A stretch of DNA of 64,000 nucleotides from assembly GCA_027946555.1 (NCBI GenBank), contig JAPEVC010000149.1, forward strand, positions 26,053 through 90,052, written 5' to 3'. Shown here piece by piece: positions 12,101 through 24,441 of the stretch. Position 1 is the first letter of the stretch, and every line of letters starts with the position of its first letter. Under the pieces are notes generated by a model. It saw nothing but the letters and a program-made list of their open reading frames with translations. It ran no database searches and was not told the origin of the DNA. Made by a program: the position numbers and the translations under genes. Source of the stretch: Gnomoniopsis sp. IMI 355080. Taxonomy: Eukaryota; Ascomycota; Sordariomycetes; Diaporthales; Gnomoniaceae.

Positions 12101-12977
12101 CGATCCAGAAGCGTGAACACAAACCCTGGCCTGTCAGACACGGCTCATTCCCACTCCGGCGCATTCCACGATCCTATTTTTAACGCAATGCCATCATTTG
12201 TCGGAGGGAAATGGGTCTGTGTCTTCAATCAAATTCACATTGCACAGACTGCTCTGGGTTAAGAGGGATGCCATAGTGAGAGAGTGCTTCGGAAATATCC
12301 CGTCTGCCCGTCATGTCGCGCAGCTCACAATTAGGAGGCCACGATAACAACAGCGTGTTGACTCGTCTACTCCGTCTCTGCGGCTTGTCGGCTCTTTCCT
12401 AGCTCATCATAGGAGTCGGAGTCCAATCCAAACAACGAAAGTCGACATGTCATGGTTGATTTGTACTTAGGCTTTGCAGCCGCGAGGAGCTCCATTCGAA
12501 AAGCCAAGAGGTTGTTCAAGACAGCGTAAGAGGACCGCAACTTCCGAAACATATCGGTGGGAAGCAATTGCGAAGTTTCTGACTTCGTGTGTTAGGCAGG
12601 AAGTGAGTAAATAAGATGATTGCTCAAAGTCCGAAACCATGCTTCGATGTCTAGGCATATAGGAGGTAACAGATGCAGTTGCAGTTGCTCTTGCTCTTGC
12701 TCGTGCTCTGGGTATTATTTTACCAGGCCAGGCCAGCTACGACGGCAAGGCCGGACCTCAATGTGTGCTAATCCCTGCCCTACCCAAGCTGGCGGGCCGG
12801 GTGTAGCCGTTTGCAGGGGTGGGTAGGTGCGCATCAACCGCAGAAAGAGCACAGCACTCCGAGGCTCTCAAATCGTCATCTGTCCTTTCGTCAGCCCGAC
12901 CTTAGATCTAGACCGAAATAACCTTCACCCCTTACCAACGATCACCCTTCAACCTACGATGCATCTTCGGTAACACA
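9164..12977. other. Long divergent intergenic region (GPI protein gene / SEC12)
   Basis: About 3.8 kb upstream of both flanking genes. No gene is supported; the longest open frames lack motifs and splice support. A short imperfect hexamer array (TTGCTC/TTGCAG) sits at 12673-12707. It probably holds both promoters and long leaders. Confidence 0.5.
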
Positions 12978-14744
12978 ATGGCACCTCCATTCCCCGAGAC
13001 CAAGATCACCCTCGACTATCCCCTCTATGGCTGCGATTTCGACCCTCAAGACCCCAACCGCCTCTTCGTAGCTGGCGGCGGCGGCGCGAGCCGCACAGGA
13101 GTAGGCAACAAGATCACCCTTCTGGATGCCACATCGCGCGAGAAGCTTCAGGTCGCCGGCGAGATCACTTTGAGCAACAACGAAGACAACCCCACAAACC
13201 TGGTCGCCGGCCAGCGCAAGGGCAAGGCCACCTTGCTCTACGCCGGCATCTGTTCGAGCGTGGATGACATTGAAAAGGGGAACAATGCGCATTTCCGTGT
13301 ATTTGGCGCAGAGCAGGCCCCATCGAAGGCTAAAAGTATATTAGGAGCTAGGATCTCCGAGCTGAACAGGTCTGCACTTTTTACCCGCCAAGACAAGGAG
13401 GCATACCAGCGGCTCTTGAGGGTAACGCAGCCCTTTGCTGGCTCGCCGCAGTTTGGCGCTGTGGCTACCGGGCTTGCGAAGGAGCCACAGATCGCCCTGT
13501 TCGAGGTCGCAGCTGGTAACAATGTCGCGCCAAGCTCGAGGGGTGTGCTTGATCTATCGAAAGAGGCGGCCGACTTGGATGTGGTACAAACAGACAATGA
13601 CAAATATCAGCTAATGTACTGCGACAACCACAACATCTATACACTCGATGTAGCTGAGGGCAATACCCCCGGTGAGCCCAAAAGCATCTACACCATGCCC
13701 GACGACGGTGCCAAGCCCTCTTTTCGCTGCATTCGCTACCTGTCAACAAAGTTCGCCATTGCGGTAGCAAATATGCCTGGGCCCGGAGGCGTCGTATGCT
13801 ACGGCTTTCGTCTTCCTAAGGCTGGCAGGGAAGACGGCGTGGCCAGAATTGCTGTCAACACGAAACTGCCCAAGCGAAAGGGCGCGAAAGCCACTGGCCT
13901 GGCCGTTGCGAACCTGAGCCCAATCTCAACTCCGGGAGCGACGCAAGGCGACGCACAGTTCGTCATTGCTGTCGCGAACAACGATTTCTCGATACATCTA
14001 TACAACCTCGACCACCGTATTACGGGTGACGTCGATCTGCTCGCGAATCTCCACCCCTTGCAGGTGCTTAAAGAAGTCCACCCTGCCATGATCACAAGTC
14101 TCTGCTTCTCCCGCTTCTCGCCACCTAAGACCCCTACTGCTAGGACGCAGTACTTGAAGCTGGCCAGCACCTCCGTCAGCAACAGTGTAATGGTCCAATC
14201 GATCCCGCTCAAGAAATTCACCGACCGGTCCGGCAAGGTCCGGCGCGGCGGACCACCACGGCAGCCACGATACGTGACCGCGCTGCAGGCCAAGGGCCCC
14301 AGCCCGACCAGCATGCTCCTCTTCTTCGCTGCTGTGGCACTCATCTTCTCCATCCTGGCACAAGGCCTCCTCGAGGTCCGTGGACTTTCTCAGCCCACCG
14401 TCGGAGGCCATAAATGGCTTCCCTCCAGGATCCACGCTGTCCCCGCCTCCCGACCGGCGGCACACGCCGGTTTCCTAGCCCGGCTCCTCGAGGGGAGCAA
14501 TTTGGCTCAGCACCAAGACGGCATTGTGTTGCTTGACTCAGAGGTTCCTGGGGAGCTCAAAGTGGACTCGACGCACGACGGTTCCGCGCGCAGCTGGGAG
14601 GAGTTGGCGCCGCAGCAACAGGCGCTGTGGAAGCAGCGGCTGCAGAAAGGCGGACACTGGGCTGAGGACATGGGGACGGTGGTCTTTAAAGGCATTCTGT
14701 TCGGTGAGTTGGCGGGTGCTGTGGGCGCCATGGTCGGGGGTTAG
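12978..14744 (+). CDS. SEC12: Sec12/PREB-type guanine nucleotide exchange factor for Sar1
   Basis: A single exon of 588 codons, starting at ACACAATGGC. The N-terminal cytosolic half is a WD40-like beta-propeller. It opens with DYPLYGCDFDPQDPNRLFVA followed by the Sec12 signature loop GGGGASRTGVGNKI (residues about 33-46), the loop that binds potassium and catalyses nucleotide exchange on Sar1. Later blades include TGLAVANLSPIST and ITSLCFSRFSPP. One hydrophobic helix, TSMLLFFAAVALIFSILAQG (about 443-462), anchors the protein in the ER membrane, leaving a luminal tail of about 125 residues. Sec12 recruits and activates Sar1 to start COPII coat assembly at ER exit sites. The loop has Arg where, as I recall, animal PREB has Lys. 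The length and single-TM topology fit fungal Sec12. It is convergent with the DUF5672 gene downstream. Confidence 0.9.
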   Translation: MAPPFPETKITLDYPLYGCDFDPQDPNRLFVAGGGGASRTGVGNKITLLDATSREKLQVAGEITLSNNEDNPTNLVAGQRKGKATLLYAGICSSVDDIEKGNNAHFRVFGAEQAPSKAKSILGARISELNRSALFTRQDKEAYQRLLRVTQPFAGSPQFGAVATGLAKEPQIALFEVAAGNNVAPSSRGVLDLSKEAADLDVVQTDNDKYQLMYCDNHNIYTLDVAEGNTPGEPKSIYTMPDDGAKPSFRCIRYLSTKFAIAVANMPGPGGVVCYGFRLPKAGREDGVARIAVNTKLPKRKGAKATGLAVANLSPISTPGATQGDAQFVIAVANNDFSIHLYNLDHRITGDVDLLANLHPLQVLKEVHPAMITSLCFSRFSPPKTPTARTQYLKLASTSVSNSVMVQSIPLKKFTDRSGKVRRGGPPRQPRYVTALQAKGPSPTSMLLFFAAVALIFSILAQGLLEVRGLSQPTVGGHKWLPSRIHAVPASRPAAHAGFLARLLEGSNLAQHQDGIVLLDSEVPGELKVDSTHDGSARSWEELAPQQQALWKQRLQKGGHWAEDMGTVVFKGILFGELAGAVGAMVGG

Positions 14745-15301
14745 TTGCCTCATGCCTTGGGCTGATGGCGCTGTGTTTTTATGTCATTATGGGCAGGCTG
14801 TATTTGATAGTAATAAAATTAGGTGGGGGAGTGGGCGCTTATGGGAAACAAGGAGCATACATATTCATTTATTCGCTGTTGAGGCGAGTGTGTATTAGAA
14901 TCGAGAACTTCAACCAAAAGTCTCAAAGGACCTGCGTTTGGTTCACGAGCATATACCTAAGCATTTCAGCATTGTCTCAGTGAACATGGATTTCCAAGAG
15001 TGAGTCACTGGATTTCTTCGCAAAATTGTCGCCCGTATTTATGGAGATATCTTGGTAATGCTCTTATTTTCTACATGCCTGCAGAACAGCATGCTATGAT
15101 CCCGTGGTATACAATTCCATGATTAGCCTGCCCAGTTCTCTCCCACACATGAACCCCATCTTTTCCTTCTGGCCGATTGGGGTCTCTCAAGCCATATCCC
15201 AACGCCAAAACACCCAATGCTATTTCATCTGGCTTCTTACAGATGCACCCAATGCCCCAGCGTCCCAAGGAAACAATAGCAAAATAATGACGAGAAGCAA
15301 T
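14745..15301. other. Convergent 3' region between SEC12 and DUF5672 gene A
   Basis: It holds the two 3' untranslated regions, including an AATAAAATTA polyadenylation-like signal at about 14813 for SEC12. No gene is seen. Confidence 0.6.
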
Positions 15302-16604
15302 CTAGAAAGGCATCAGTCCTGGCGGGAGCAGCGGATACTCCGTGCCGTCAATCATCTCCGTGCCGTGGCCCAAGTCGACATCCAACGTCCCCGTATCAGC
15401 CATGTGATACCCGTCTCCTAGCGCGTCCCGCTTCCAGTACGCCCCACAGCTGCCCGGCACGTACTTGGCCGCGTCCATGGCAAGCGTCATCTTGACCTCG
15501 GGGCAGTAATCCCAAATGTGCTTCCTCAACCTCGGGCTGCCCCAGATCTGCGAGTGCAGGTACGTGCCACCGCCGCCTGTGTGGTACCCCAGCGGCTCGT
15601 AGAACCCCTCGCGCCAATCGTCGATCCCCTTGACCAGCTCACCCCCCTCGGCCGCCTCGAGCGTCGAATTGAATTGGCTCGTCTCCTTGTCGGTCGCCAG
15701 ATGTGTCGCCAGCCCCGTGTGCATCTCACCACTGAAAGTGAGCGAGACGGTGGCGTCGGCCATCCTGGCATTGGGGCGATGGCCCAGGCGCTCGGAGAGC
15801 CAGACATCCTCGGCCTCGGAGAAGTCGGCGCGGGTTTGCGAGCGAAGCACGTCGAGAATGGCGCTGACGCGGCGGATCGAGAGGCCGCCGTTGCCGCCGA
15901 AGCGCGCGCCTGGTTGCCACGGCGCGCCTATCCAGTCGTACTCGAGGTAGTCGTTTAGGTTGCGGCGGGCGTTGGCACAAAGGATCGAGTCGGTCTGGAA
16001 GATGAGCAGCCACTCGGCGGGCGCGAGCACGGTCTCGTACATCCACTGGTTGGTGAGGAAGCGCGAGATCTCCTCCTGCGAGGCGACGGACATGTTGGAG
16101 GGGATATAGGTGAGATCGAGCTTTCCGGCAGTGACTTGCTCGCGGATGGCGACGGATTTGTTGATGAACTCGACTGATTCGACGGAGCCCATGAAGCGGA
16201 AGCGCCAGTCGGGAGGCACGACGGACATGAAGTGCAGCATGAGCGGGGCGAGGATCGGGTTGGAGCGATTCTCGATGAGCAGGGCGACTTTGGAGGCGTT
16301 GTAGGGCGTTCTTTGCTCTTGGGCGTATTCGAGGGAGACTTTTGGGACGGTGATGTACTCATCGTAGTGATTTATATATCCACCTGAGAGACTGAGGGTG
16401 ACGGATCTGCAAGTGGTGATTAGTGTCGCAAGAAAGACGAACGAGGGTTGATTGGACCGATACATACAAGAACACAACCATAACGAGGGCAACGCGTATG
16501 CGACGAGTTGTTCTGGACCATATTTTCATTGCCATCCTCCTTGTCCTCAACCAGGCCTCGTTCATTGTCATGTCATCGTCTTCGATGGGTAATGAGGGCG
16601 CCAT
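15302..16604 (-). CDS. DUF5672 family type II membrane protein (glycosyltransferase-like), paralog A
   Basis: Two exons, 16604-16468 and 16406-15302, join TT|A in phase 2 for 413 residues. The short N-terminus is followed by a basic stretch (RTTRRIRVA) and a membrane anchor, VALVMVVFLSVTLSLSGG, which the intron interrupts. The luminal part carries the family's hallmark blocks: YNASKVALLIENR, then VVPPDWRFRFMG, then a Asp-Ser pair in FQTDSILCAN, WIGAPW, the loop GGNGGLSIRR and an acidic SEAEDVWLSERLG segment. NGG-LS-R plus DS and EDVW resemble GT-A glycosyltransferase donor-site elements, so a Golgi transferase role is likely but the substrate is unknown. It lies divergent to a paralog starting at 18841. 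Confidence 0.85.
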
Positions 16605-18840
16605 TGTGTGTGTTCAGGCTGGGAGCGCCAGAATTGGGCACCTCCCAAGATAACAGGGAATTTGGATTCTGACAGACAAGTGGTTGTGGAGATAAGTTGA
16701 GATTGTCTGATATTTACATGAGGGTGCCAGGGACGCTGTGCGACCCAAGAATCCAGACGTGAGCGAGAGGCAATTGCGGCCGGGGATCAACGATATTCTG
16801 CGATCGGCCTAACTATGAACGTCGAGGCGTTAAAAGAATCGAAGATCCTTTACTATGCCGGAAGCTAGTGATGGACGTTCGGAAGAGCAAAGAATCGCCG
16901 TCGCCGACTAGTTGAAATCGCTGGGAGCTTTGCGAGGCTATGCGCCTCGGTGGTATCTGATTCGAGATGACGCGCAATCCCCTTGCGTGCCGTCGTTTCC
17001 GAGCTCCACTTCTCTGGATGGTGCAATTGTTTGAGGACTAGGATTAGAGCGTCTCCGCCGCGCAAGGCTCGGTGCTCTTTGGCTTGCCAGTGCCTGCTTG
17101 GTGATAATTGACCTCCAAGAAACGACGAGTTCCACGATGGGTACGCTGAAACCAAGGAGGAAAAAGCTGACAACACCGGCAGGTCGTACAGCTCATGAAA
17201 ATGATTGACTTGGACTAATTTCACCTGTGACAGTCGTGTGCCACAATTCTCAGGTAGGTAGGGAGACACCTGCAGATATGAATCGTGCCCTTGGAGAACA
17301 TGGCTTGCGCTGCTGGTTTCGGGCCAGGATGAGGTTGGAACAAGGGAGCCATCAGTCAGCCCAGGCCCGCGACAGGTACTTGACAGTGACTTTGCGGCCA
17401 ATGCGACCCCACGGCAACACTGAACTCCCTACCTAAGGTGGATAGGTAGGTAGCCCGGTAATACAGTACCATAGTAACCACTCACTCCACACAGCCACTA
17501 ATTAGAGAAGCAACGACAACTGAACACGCAAGCGGATAGAGTCTTGGTAGGGCACTGTCACTTTGTGGCGATCACGTTTTGCATACCTAGGTTCCTACTA
17601 TGGTTAGTACGATCAGCAACTAGGTACTGGACGTATCAAACCGTCGCATCCGCGCACGCGTTTATAGGGTCGGATGCACCCCATACTATAAGCTGCTTAC
17701 TGCGTACTATGATGTACTATATATATTTCCCATGGAAAGCCAATCTATCGAGCCTTAGTTTAGACTCCAGAAGATCTACTTGGCTTTCAGATCATGTTGG
17801 CTTGGCAGCGTCGAAATAGACATGTCAGACAAGCTAATCGAGGTTGCTTCGAAGCTAATAAATATGACCCGCAGCTTGATCTGACTGGCATCGAGATAGT
17901 TCGTGACCTTGAACAGCATGCAACCAATGTCTCAAATTGGCGAGAATATATCTTGAATAATGGCGACCTGCTGGTACGACTCAAGCAGTCACCAAGAATA
18001 ACCAGGTCAGCGTTTCGACCGATTCCTTTCCGGACGAGCATTGGAGAGATCCACTCTCGGCGATGATCTTAGTTTCTCTCGACTAAAGGGTTGCCCGGAT
18101 TTGAAGCTGTGCAAGATGAACGCGATAGCCTAGCCCTGCTAGCTAGCTATCTTACTGCGTGGATAGTAACAGTTCTCAAAGTCTCGAAGTCAAGGACGCA
18201 AGCCACTCGGCCAATACGACATTGCTAGTGGGCTTTCGATTTTCGGGTCGCGACCACGGCCTGGCCCGATGCTTCCTCAGCCGCAGGACATCAGCAGGGG
18301 TGGGCGCTCCTGGATTGCTGCAAACGGGCTGGTGGAAAGTACTCGTCAGGTATCCTACGGCCCCCGGCCCCGGCCCCACACGGAGGCAGTCCCAGTTGCG
18401 GGAATACTAGACAGCAAGAAAGACGGAACAAAGCGTCACCCATCCACGTACTCTCTTCGCAAGTCTAAGCACCGACCGATACCTAGTGAAAATGCGTCTC
18501 CCTTATTTGCTGCGCCATGCTTCTCTGCCATTCGGTCAATTTTCCGGTGGCAATGCTCGTAGTGGTACAGGAATGACATGAACTACATCAACGAATGACA
18601 ACCCTCATCCATCCTCACTTCTCTACCTGCGCAACATAATACCGAATTTGTGGCCGTCAATCGAGAGAGGACGCCCTCCTCACCCGGCGCATCGCCACGC
18701 TCAACGCTGGGAATAATGCGGTGCGACTTGATACTTGCGCCCAGCCGAAAATAAACCCTACTACTCACCACCCTTGAGGTCCTGTTAACCTCCGTCACGA
18801 CATCCTGCTACACATCTCAATCCTCTCAAAAACCGTCACG
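16605..18840. promoter_or_regulatory. Shared upstream region of the divergent DUF5672 paralogs
   Basis: About 2.2 kb between the two start codons. No gene is supported. It contains several copies of the AGGTAGGTA/ACCTAGGT motif (around 17253, 17428-17453 and 17584-17597) and ends in a pyrimidine-rich leader before 18841. Confidence 0.5.
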
Positions 18841-20416
18841 ATGTCGTCCCATCCCTCTTCCCAGCCTAACGGCTCTGTCATAACCAAAGGAAGGCTCTTT
18901 GTGGCTCTTTCCTTAGTATTAACGTGAGTGCCCTACTCAGACCTCTACCCTCGGAGCACCTTGTTTCATACGCGGGGAATCATTCCAAGGTCGACACATA
19001 CTGATACGCTTCCACAGATGGTGGATAGCCTCACTCCTCCCGAGCTACCAACCAATGATCAAGGCCCAGTTCGCCTCCCGGCTCGACGAAGCAAGACGAA
19101 AAATACCCGCCATCAAAATTGACTGGCAAGTCTCCGACGACCCTCGCGCCGCTTACAATCCCGCCAAAGTCGCCATGATCATAGAACCGCGCGTCATGCC
19201 GCACCTGGTTCCCCAGTTACTGCACATGATCGCCGTCGTACCGCCCGATTGGCGTTTCCTATACATTGGCTCTCCCGAAAGTACCACCATGTTGGGCCGG
19301 AGCTCAGCGGTTAAGCATCAGCAAGTGATTGGCAAGCTGGATTTGATGGTTCTGCCGGAGCCCTGGGATATATCGAGCAAAGAGATGGTGTTCCGCACGT
19401 TGACCGACGCGCGATTCTATGACGAGTTCCTGCCTGGTGTGGAGTGGTTGTTGAAGTATGAGTATGATAGTATACTTTGCGCCAATTCTGAATCTAGTTT
19501 GAATGAGTGGCTGCATTGGCACTGGGCGGGCGCACCAAGGTACGTGCTTTCAAACTCTGTTATGTGAACTGGGCTGGTTCCATCGCTAACCTTTCCCCGA
19601 CAGAACAAAGGACGACCGCTTTGCGGGCAACGGCGGCCTCTCCCTGCGTCGGATATCTGCAATCAAGAAGATACTAAGCTTCCAGGCTCGGTACAACGAT
19701 ACAGATCCCGAGGACGAGTGGTTCGGACAGCGACTGTGGATTACACCCGGTTTGAAGGTGGCCTCGGGTCTGGAGGGTGCCCTGGCCGTAGAAAACGTCT
19801 ATTTCGAAAAGCCGATGGGTTACCACGTCCAAGAGATGGGCGAGAACCTTCCCGAGGAGGTATGGGGCAGCTGGGAGCAAAGGAAGGCAATCCTCTCCTA
19901 CTGCCCAGAGCTGTACACTGTCTTGAATGCCAAGCTGGATCGCGAGCGGTGCCCGGGCGATAACAAGGATGGAGGTTAGTATTCCGTGTGGTGCTGAGTG
20001 CTGATAATATATCATTCTTTTTTTTTTCTGACGCCGCTATTATCATAGTACTTCATCCAACACCCGCGGAAGAAGCAGCCGAAAAAGCGAAACAGGAAGC
20101 TGAGTCGCAGGCTAGGATACAAGCCGCCCAAGCTGCAGCCAAAGCGATGGACGAGCAGCGCCAGAAGGCTCAAGAAGCCGCAAATAAGGGTCTTACCTAT
20201 GGTAGCTCTCCTTCCGATCACCCCGTTGGCACCGGAACATCGGATGCAGAAACGACTGGCACTGCATCTTCGGACAACACCGAGGCATCATCGCAAGATG
20301 CCGACGAAAAGGAGGAAGAAACAGATACGGATGATGTTGATAAATTGATTGCGGGCCTCTCGGACGACAGGCCGAATTACTTCATGCCTTTCCCGGATCC
20401 CGACGGAGGCGTTTAG
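18841..20416 (+). CDS. DUF5672 family type II membrane protein, paralog B with Ala/Glu-rich C-terminal extension
   Basis: Four exons, 18841-18923, 19018-19539, 19604-19974 and 20049-20416, give 447 residues. A membrane anchor (RLFVALSLVLTWWIASLLP) follows 18 cytosolic residues and is split by a phase-2 intron, as in paralog A. Family blocks follow in the same order: YNPAKVAMIIEPR, VVPPDWRFLYIGS, a DSILCAN motif, AGAPR, AGNGGLSLRRISA and PEDEWFGQRLW. After the conserved domain the last exon adds about 120 residues. This extension is an Ala/Glu/Gln-rich probable coiled coil (EEAAEKAKQEAESQARIQAA) and then an acidic Ser/Thr tail. Paralog A lacks the extension. Role by family: Golgi or ER glycosyltransferase-like, substrate unknown. 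Confidence 0.85.
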
Positions 20417-23400
20417 AAGAGCTGGGAGAAAATCAAGGCATGTTCATTTGGGAGCGGGATGGGATAGTTTGGCAAGGCATAAGCATGATACCACTAAGTT
20501 TCGTTGTACTGTAAATATTCGGCGTTCTGGATGTCTAGGAGATACATATCACGACTATATGGACAGAAAAATTCCATCTGCTCAAATCCCTCGCGCGCGA
20601 GCCTCCTTGGTCAGATGCCATACTTTTACGGGAAATGGCAACCATAGAGCGAGACTGCAAGAAAGAAAGCAGATAACTTCAAGCACAATCCCAACCTGTA
20701 ATTATTACCAAAAGGGGCAGATGGCCTAATGATTACTTGTTTCCCTGGATCAAGCACCAATGCTACAAAATATATCAAGATGAGCCAGGGTAGTGAACTC
20801 GAACTGCACAACATTGATTAAAAAGATGATCAACTAACCTTCGATTCTCCATTTATTAGTCCGCTGGCCTCGACCAGGATTGCCGTGTAAGTTACGCGCC
20901 TCAAATATAGGAAGTTAGTGCCATTAAGTTGGTGTAGACGTAGGTCGTAGGCGACGGTTGCGGTGACGTGACGGACGGTTGGTTTTCTAGCCACCTTTCT
21001 GTACGTTCTTTCCTGTTGATAATACAGCCTTGTGCCTGCTTCTTCCCTCTTCTACCATTGAGAAACATTGTAGCGTAGAAGTGTAAGACTCACTACAGTT
21101 CCTTCGCGTTGATTGGGCGTGGAAACCATTTTCAGACTAAGAAAAAAGAGATAGAAGAGCCCCGATCCCGGGCAGCTTCACCCGACTGTTGATCATTTCC
21201 ATCACGCTCCCACCTTAAAAGCTTCAGATGGGGAGAAAGATAGTCTTCCCGTGCTTAGGCTTTCTAGGGACTGACAATAGCGACATGTCCGTGGAGACCT
21301 GTCTAAAAGATCGATATTCCAGCTATTATCGAACAGGACCTGATGCGCGTAGGTGTGTAAGGACAAGTCAGAAGGAGAGGGGGCAGAGGCGGCTGACGAT
21401 AGTTTGAATACTTGGAGGAACCGAAGGGATGCTGTCATCACCAGCGATTTCTTCGACCACGGTCGAGAATGCGCAAGAAGTCGTCGGCTTCTTTCTTCGG
21501 AGATGTCCAAAGTCTTGTTCCATAAACAGTCATGAGGTGAGAGAGAGCCTGCGGTAGGGCAGCCAGAACACAGCACTGATCTGACCACTCCTTTGATGAT
21601 ATGGCATGGAAGTTGATAATCCGTTTGCAAAATAGATAGATCACAGTGCCCACTTTTCACATAGCTGATAGACGAAAATCTACACACGGCGCCACTTTTG
21701 GCCAAGCAAGGCGCTCGCAAGGCGTGTCCTGTCTTGGTGTTGAGCCTCTTTGTTTAGCCGACGGCAAGGAGTCATATGTCACACTTTCTAGCCAGTGCTT
21801 GCTCGGTTGCCAGACCACAGCCGAATTCTGTTCGGTATGGCTCATCATCCTCTCGTTCAACACTACCATGCGCGTACTTAGGTAAAGAGTCGTGCATGCG
21901 TTCCTATCCTCAGACGGTAGTCGTAGAGACCTCTAAGGCCACAAGGTGTGATCGAGCCGCATAGAGTGGCGGTGCCTACCTGCAAAAATACGCTTAGGGT
22001 CGAAGTGGAAAATTGTCTGGCATGTCGCAACCAAGGTAGACCCTTGCTGATCACACCGGAGTAGTAAGTCGTGGGGCATCTCCTGGGTCTGGTAGGGCTG
22101 ATGAGTACAGCCGTTACTTTCGGGGGAAGTCGCCCATACGAGTATGACGAAACAATGCTCGGCGATGGACAGGCAGGTCCCCAATCATGCAAAACGGGTT
22201 GATCATGGCGAGGGAGCATGGTTTGATCTGGAAAAGATATGGACAAGGTCTGAGACGAGTCTCAAGAATTGCAATGTCCACAGGGCCCACCGTTGAAGGT
22301 TGAGGCTCTATCGTTGAATTCCTGGGGCACCCGAAAAGCAATGATCTGATTGATCCAGATGCGAACCGACTTTCTGGAGAACTGTAATTAGTACACTTGT
22401 AGATGGTGGTGAATCTGAATGCAACACTCAATGCTCGCCCCGGGTTGCATGCCGGGCCCGTGGGTCAAGACTGCGCTCGAGCCACTGTGCTGTGGGAAGA
22501 TGGGATGCTTCTCGAAGTCTTTTGCGCGCCGTTCAATGAGTTGGCCGGTGGGACGCGGCCAATGCTTGCGCCTCGGAGCAAGGAGAAAGTTTGGGAGACA
22601 GAGTTGCAACTATCGTGGGCCTTGGAAGAGGATACATGGAAGGTGCCTGGTGCTGAGTGAAATCGGTGCGGCGCTTGGCCGGCCAAGAGGGTCAGCCGGC
22701 CTGTTTTGGCGGCCACCCCCCATGGCGGGGCCGCATATCTCCGGCAAAGGAAAAAACACACTCTCTGGATTTCGGAGGCCGTCGATGTGACGATACCAGA
22801 GAGGCTTCATCGAAACATTTGCTCTGTATCTGAGATTACGTGCGCAGCACAATAATATATGGTTGTTGGTTCCAGGAATATCTCACATACAGTGAGGAAT
22901 GCATATGTATTGTACCCAATGCAGTCAGCCAGGTCCCCGGCTCCCGCGCGGTTGTCAGCATCTTGCCCCAATTGGGCGTTCTACGCTGAGTTTCATTCCC
23001 ACAAGCGCGCTCGTGGGGTGTCATGACAAGACTCTGGGGGAGGGGGCCAAATACGATGAACTGATGGGCCGTTGCATTCTGCGTCTGCCTCATGACTTGG
23101 ATGTTGGTGTTGGAGCCAGGCATCTCGGCCAGCAGTCAGTGATGATGACCGCATGCATATCCCGAGCGTAAGGTTTTCGGTTATACCCAGGTAGGTCACG
23201 ATACCTGGCAGCGGATGGACTGTTCTAAAGTACCGTGGCAGAGTACCGCGATTGCCGAGCAGCGTTAGGGACACTAGGCGTGCCACACAGTCATGCCAAA
23301 CAATTCACCTAGGTACCTAAGAGAGGTACTTTGAGGCTGCAGTACGTGAAGCTTTGGGAAATCTGCAGTTGGTTTTGGCTGAGTTTCCATGTGCATATGC

Positions 23401-24324
23401 AATGGTAGGTATGCTAAGGAGGGATCCGCAATATTCGGCAGAGGCTTGTCGATGTGAATGGCTAGCGAGCGAGAGCTCGCAAAGGGAACAACCAGGCGCG
23501 GACGTAGCCGGACCCGGCAGAATGGGACCGTCATCATAGCCCCTAGTCGACCTCGGGGAGAGAGATGGGGAGTCCTTGCTATGGGGGCTGCTGCTTACAT
23601 TTGTCTTCAGGCTGCCGGCGGCGCAGCCTCGTCATTTGTGTGGTGTTCAAAGCTATCCCACCCCACCTTCCCCGTCGGCCTGCCTGAACGTTGGAGACCT
23701 CCCATGGGCCACCCCTGTCAGTCTCCGAGACCTAACCTTTTCTTCTCTCACGAAAGCTTCTTTCTGGCAAACATACTATTTTCTGTGCCCACTGCGTACA
23801 CTGCCACGCTCTCTGCAAATGGTCACTATGCGCAGAGTCCACTTCACTCTGGAAATCCACACCGCGTTTGCATATGCCGGGCCGTTGACGAGCCTTCAAA
23901 TGACGACCTTGGCCCATTTTCGCGGCCTTGACCCTTTCGGACAGTCCACAATGGTGGCCCTTACGATCAGGTCGGCTCACCTTCACCCATGGCGCATCTT
24001 GGTGACGAGGGTTCATATAATACACATATGCCATTTCCTCCAAGGCTGCAATACTGCATAACATCTCGGTTAACGAGGGAAACGAGCTGACCTACGGACA
24101 CTGAACTATATCATATAACAGACGAGGCTGTAACGTTTGCTGCCTTCCCAAAACCACCTGGACCAATTGATCCCTTTTCTTCGCCTCTCTAGTCCAAGTC
24201 TGAATCTCACGTCTTATTTTTTTTTTTCCTGCCTTTCTCATTCCTTCGAACATAATTCATTCGTTATTCATATCCACCTCGTCTTGTGGCTTTGACTAAT
24301 TGCTACTCGGACGAAGCCGTCATA
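20417..24324. other. Intergenic upstream of the C2H2 gene
   Basis: About 3.9 kb. Several open frames of 100-170 codons exist (for example 21202-21720 minus and 23576-24061 plus), but none shows a domain, codon bias or splice-consistent extension. A CACCTAGGTACCTAA palindromic block lies at 23306-23320. The distal part is the probable promoter of the zinc-finger gene. Confidence 0.45.
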
Positions 24325-24400
24325 TGTAAGCCTCCTTCGTAACCACTGGTGTCTCTTTACTCTTTCGATGCTGATTCGAATGTTCTTATTCTTTTTTTAG
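24325..24400 (+). other. Probable 5'-UTR intron of the C2H2 gene
   Basis: It begins GTAAGC and ends CTTTTTTTAG after a T-rich tract, directly before ATCGAAAAG. It lies upstream of the first in-frame ATG at 24442, so it would be a leader intron. Confidence 0.5.
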
Positions 24401-24441
24401 ATCGAAAAGTATCCTTATCGAAAGGGCTTGTCTCTTCCGAT

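Noticed and set aside
21202..21720. Open frame of about 172 codons on the minus strand
   Set aside because: Ser/Cys-rich but without domain, signal peptide or splice context.
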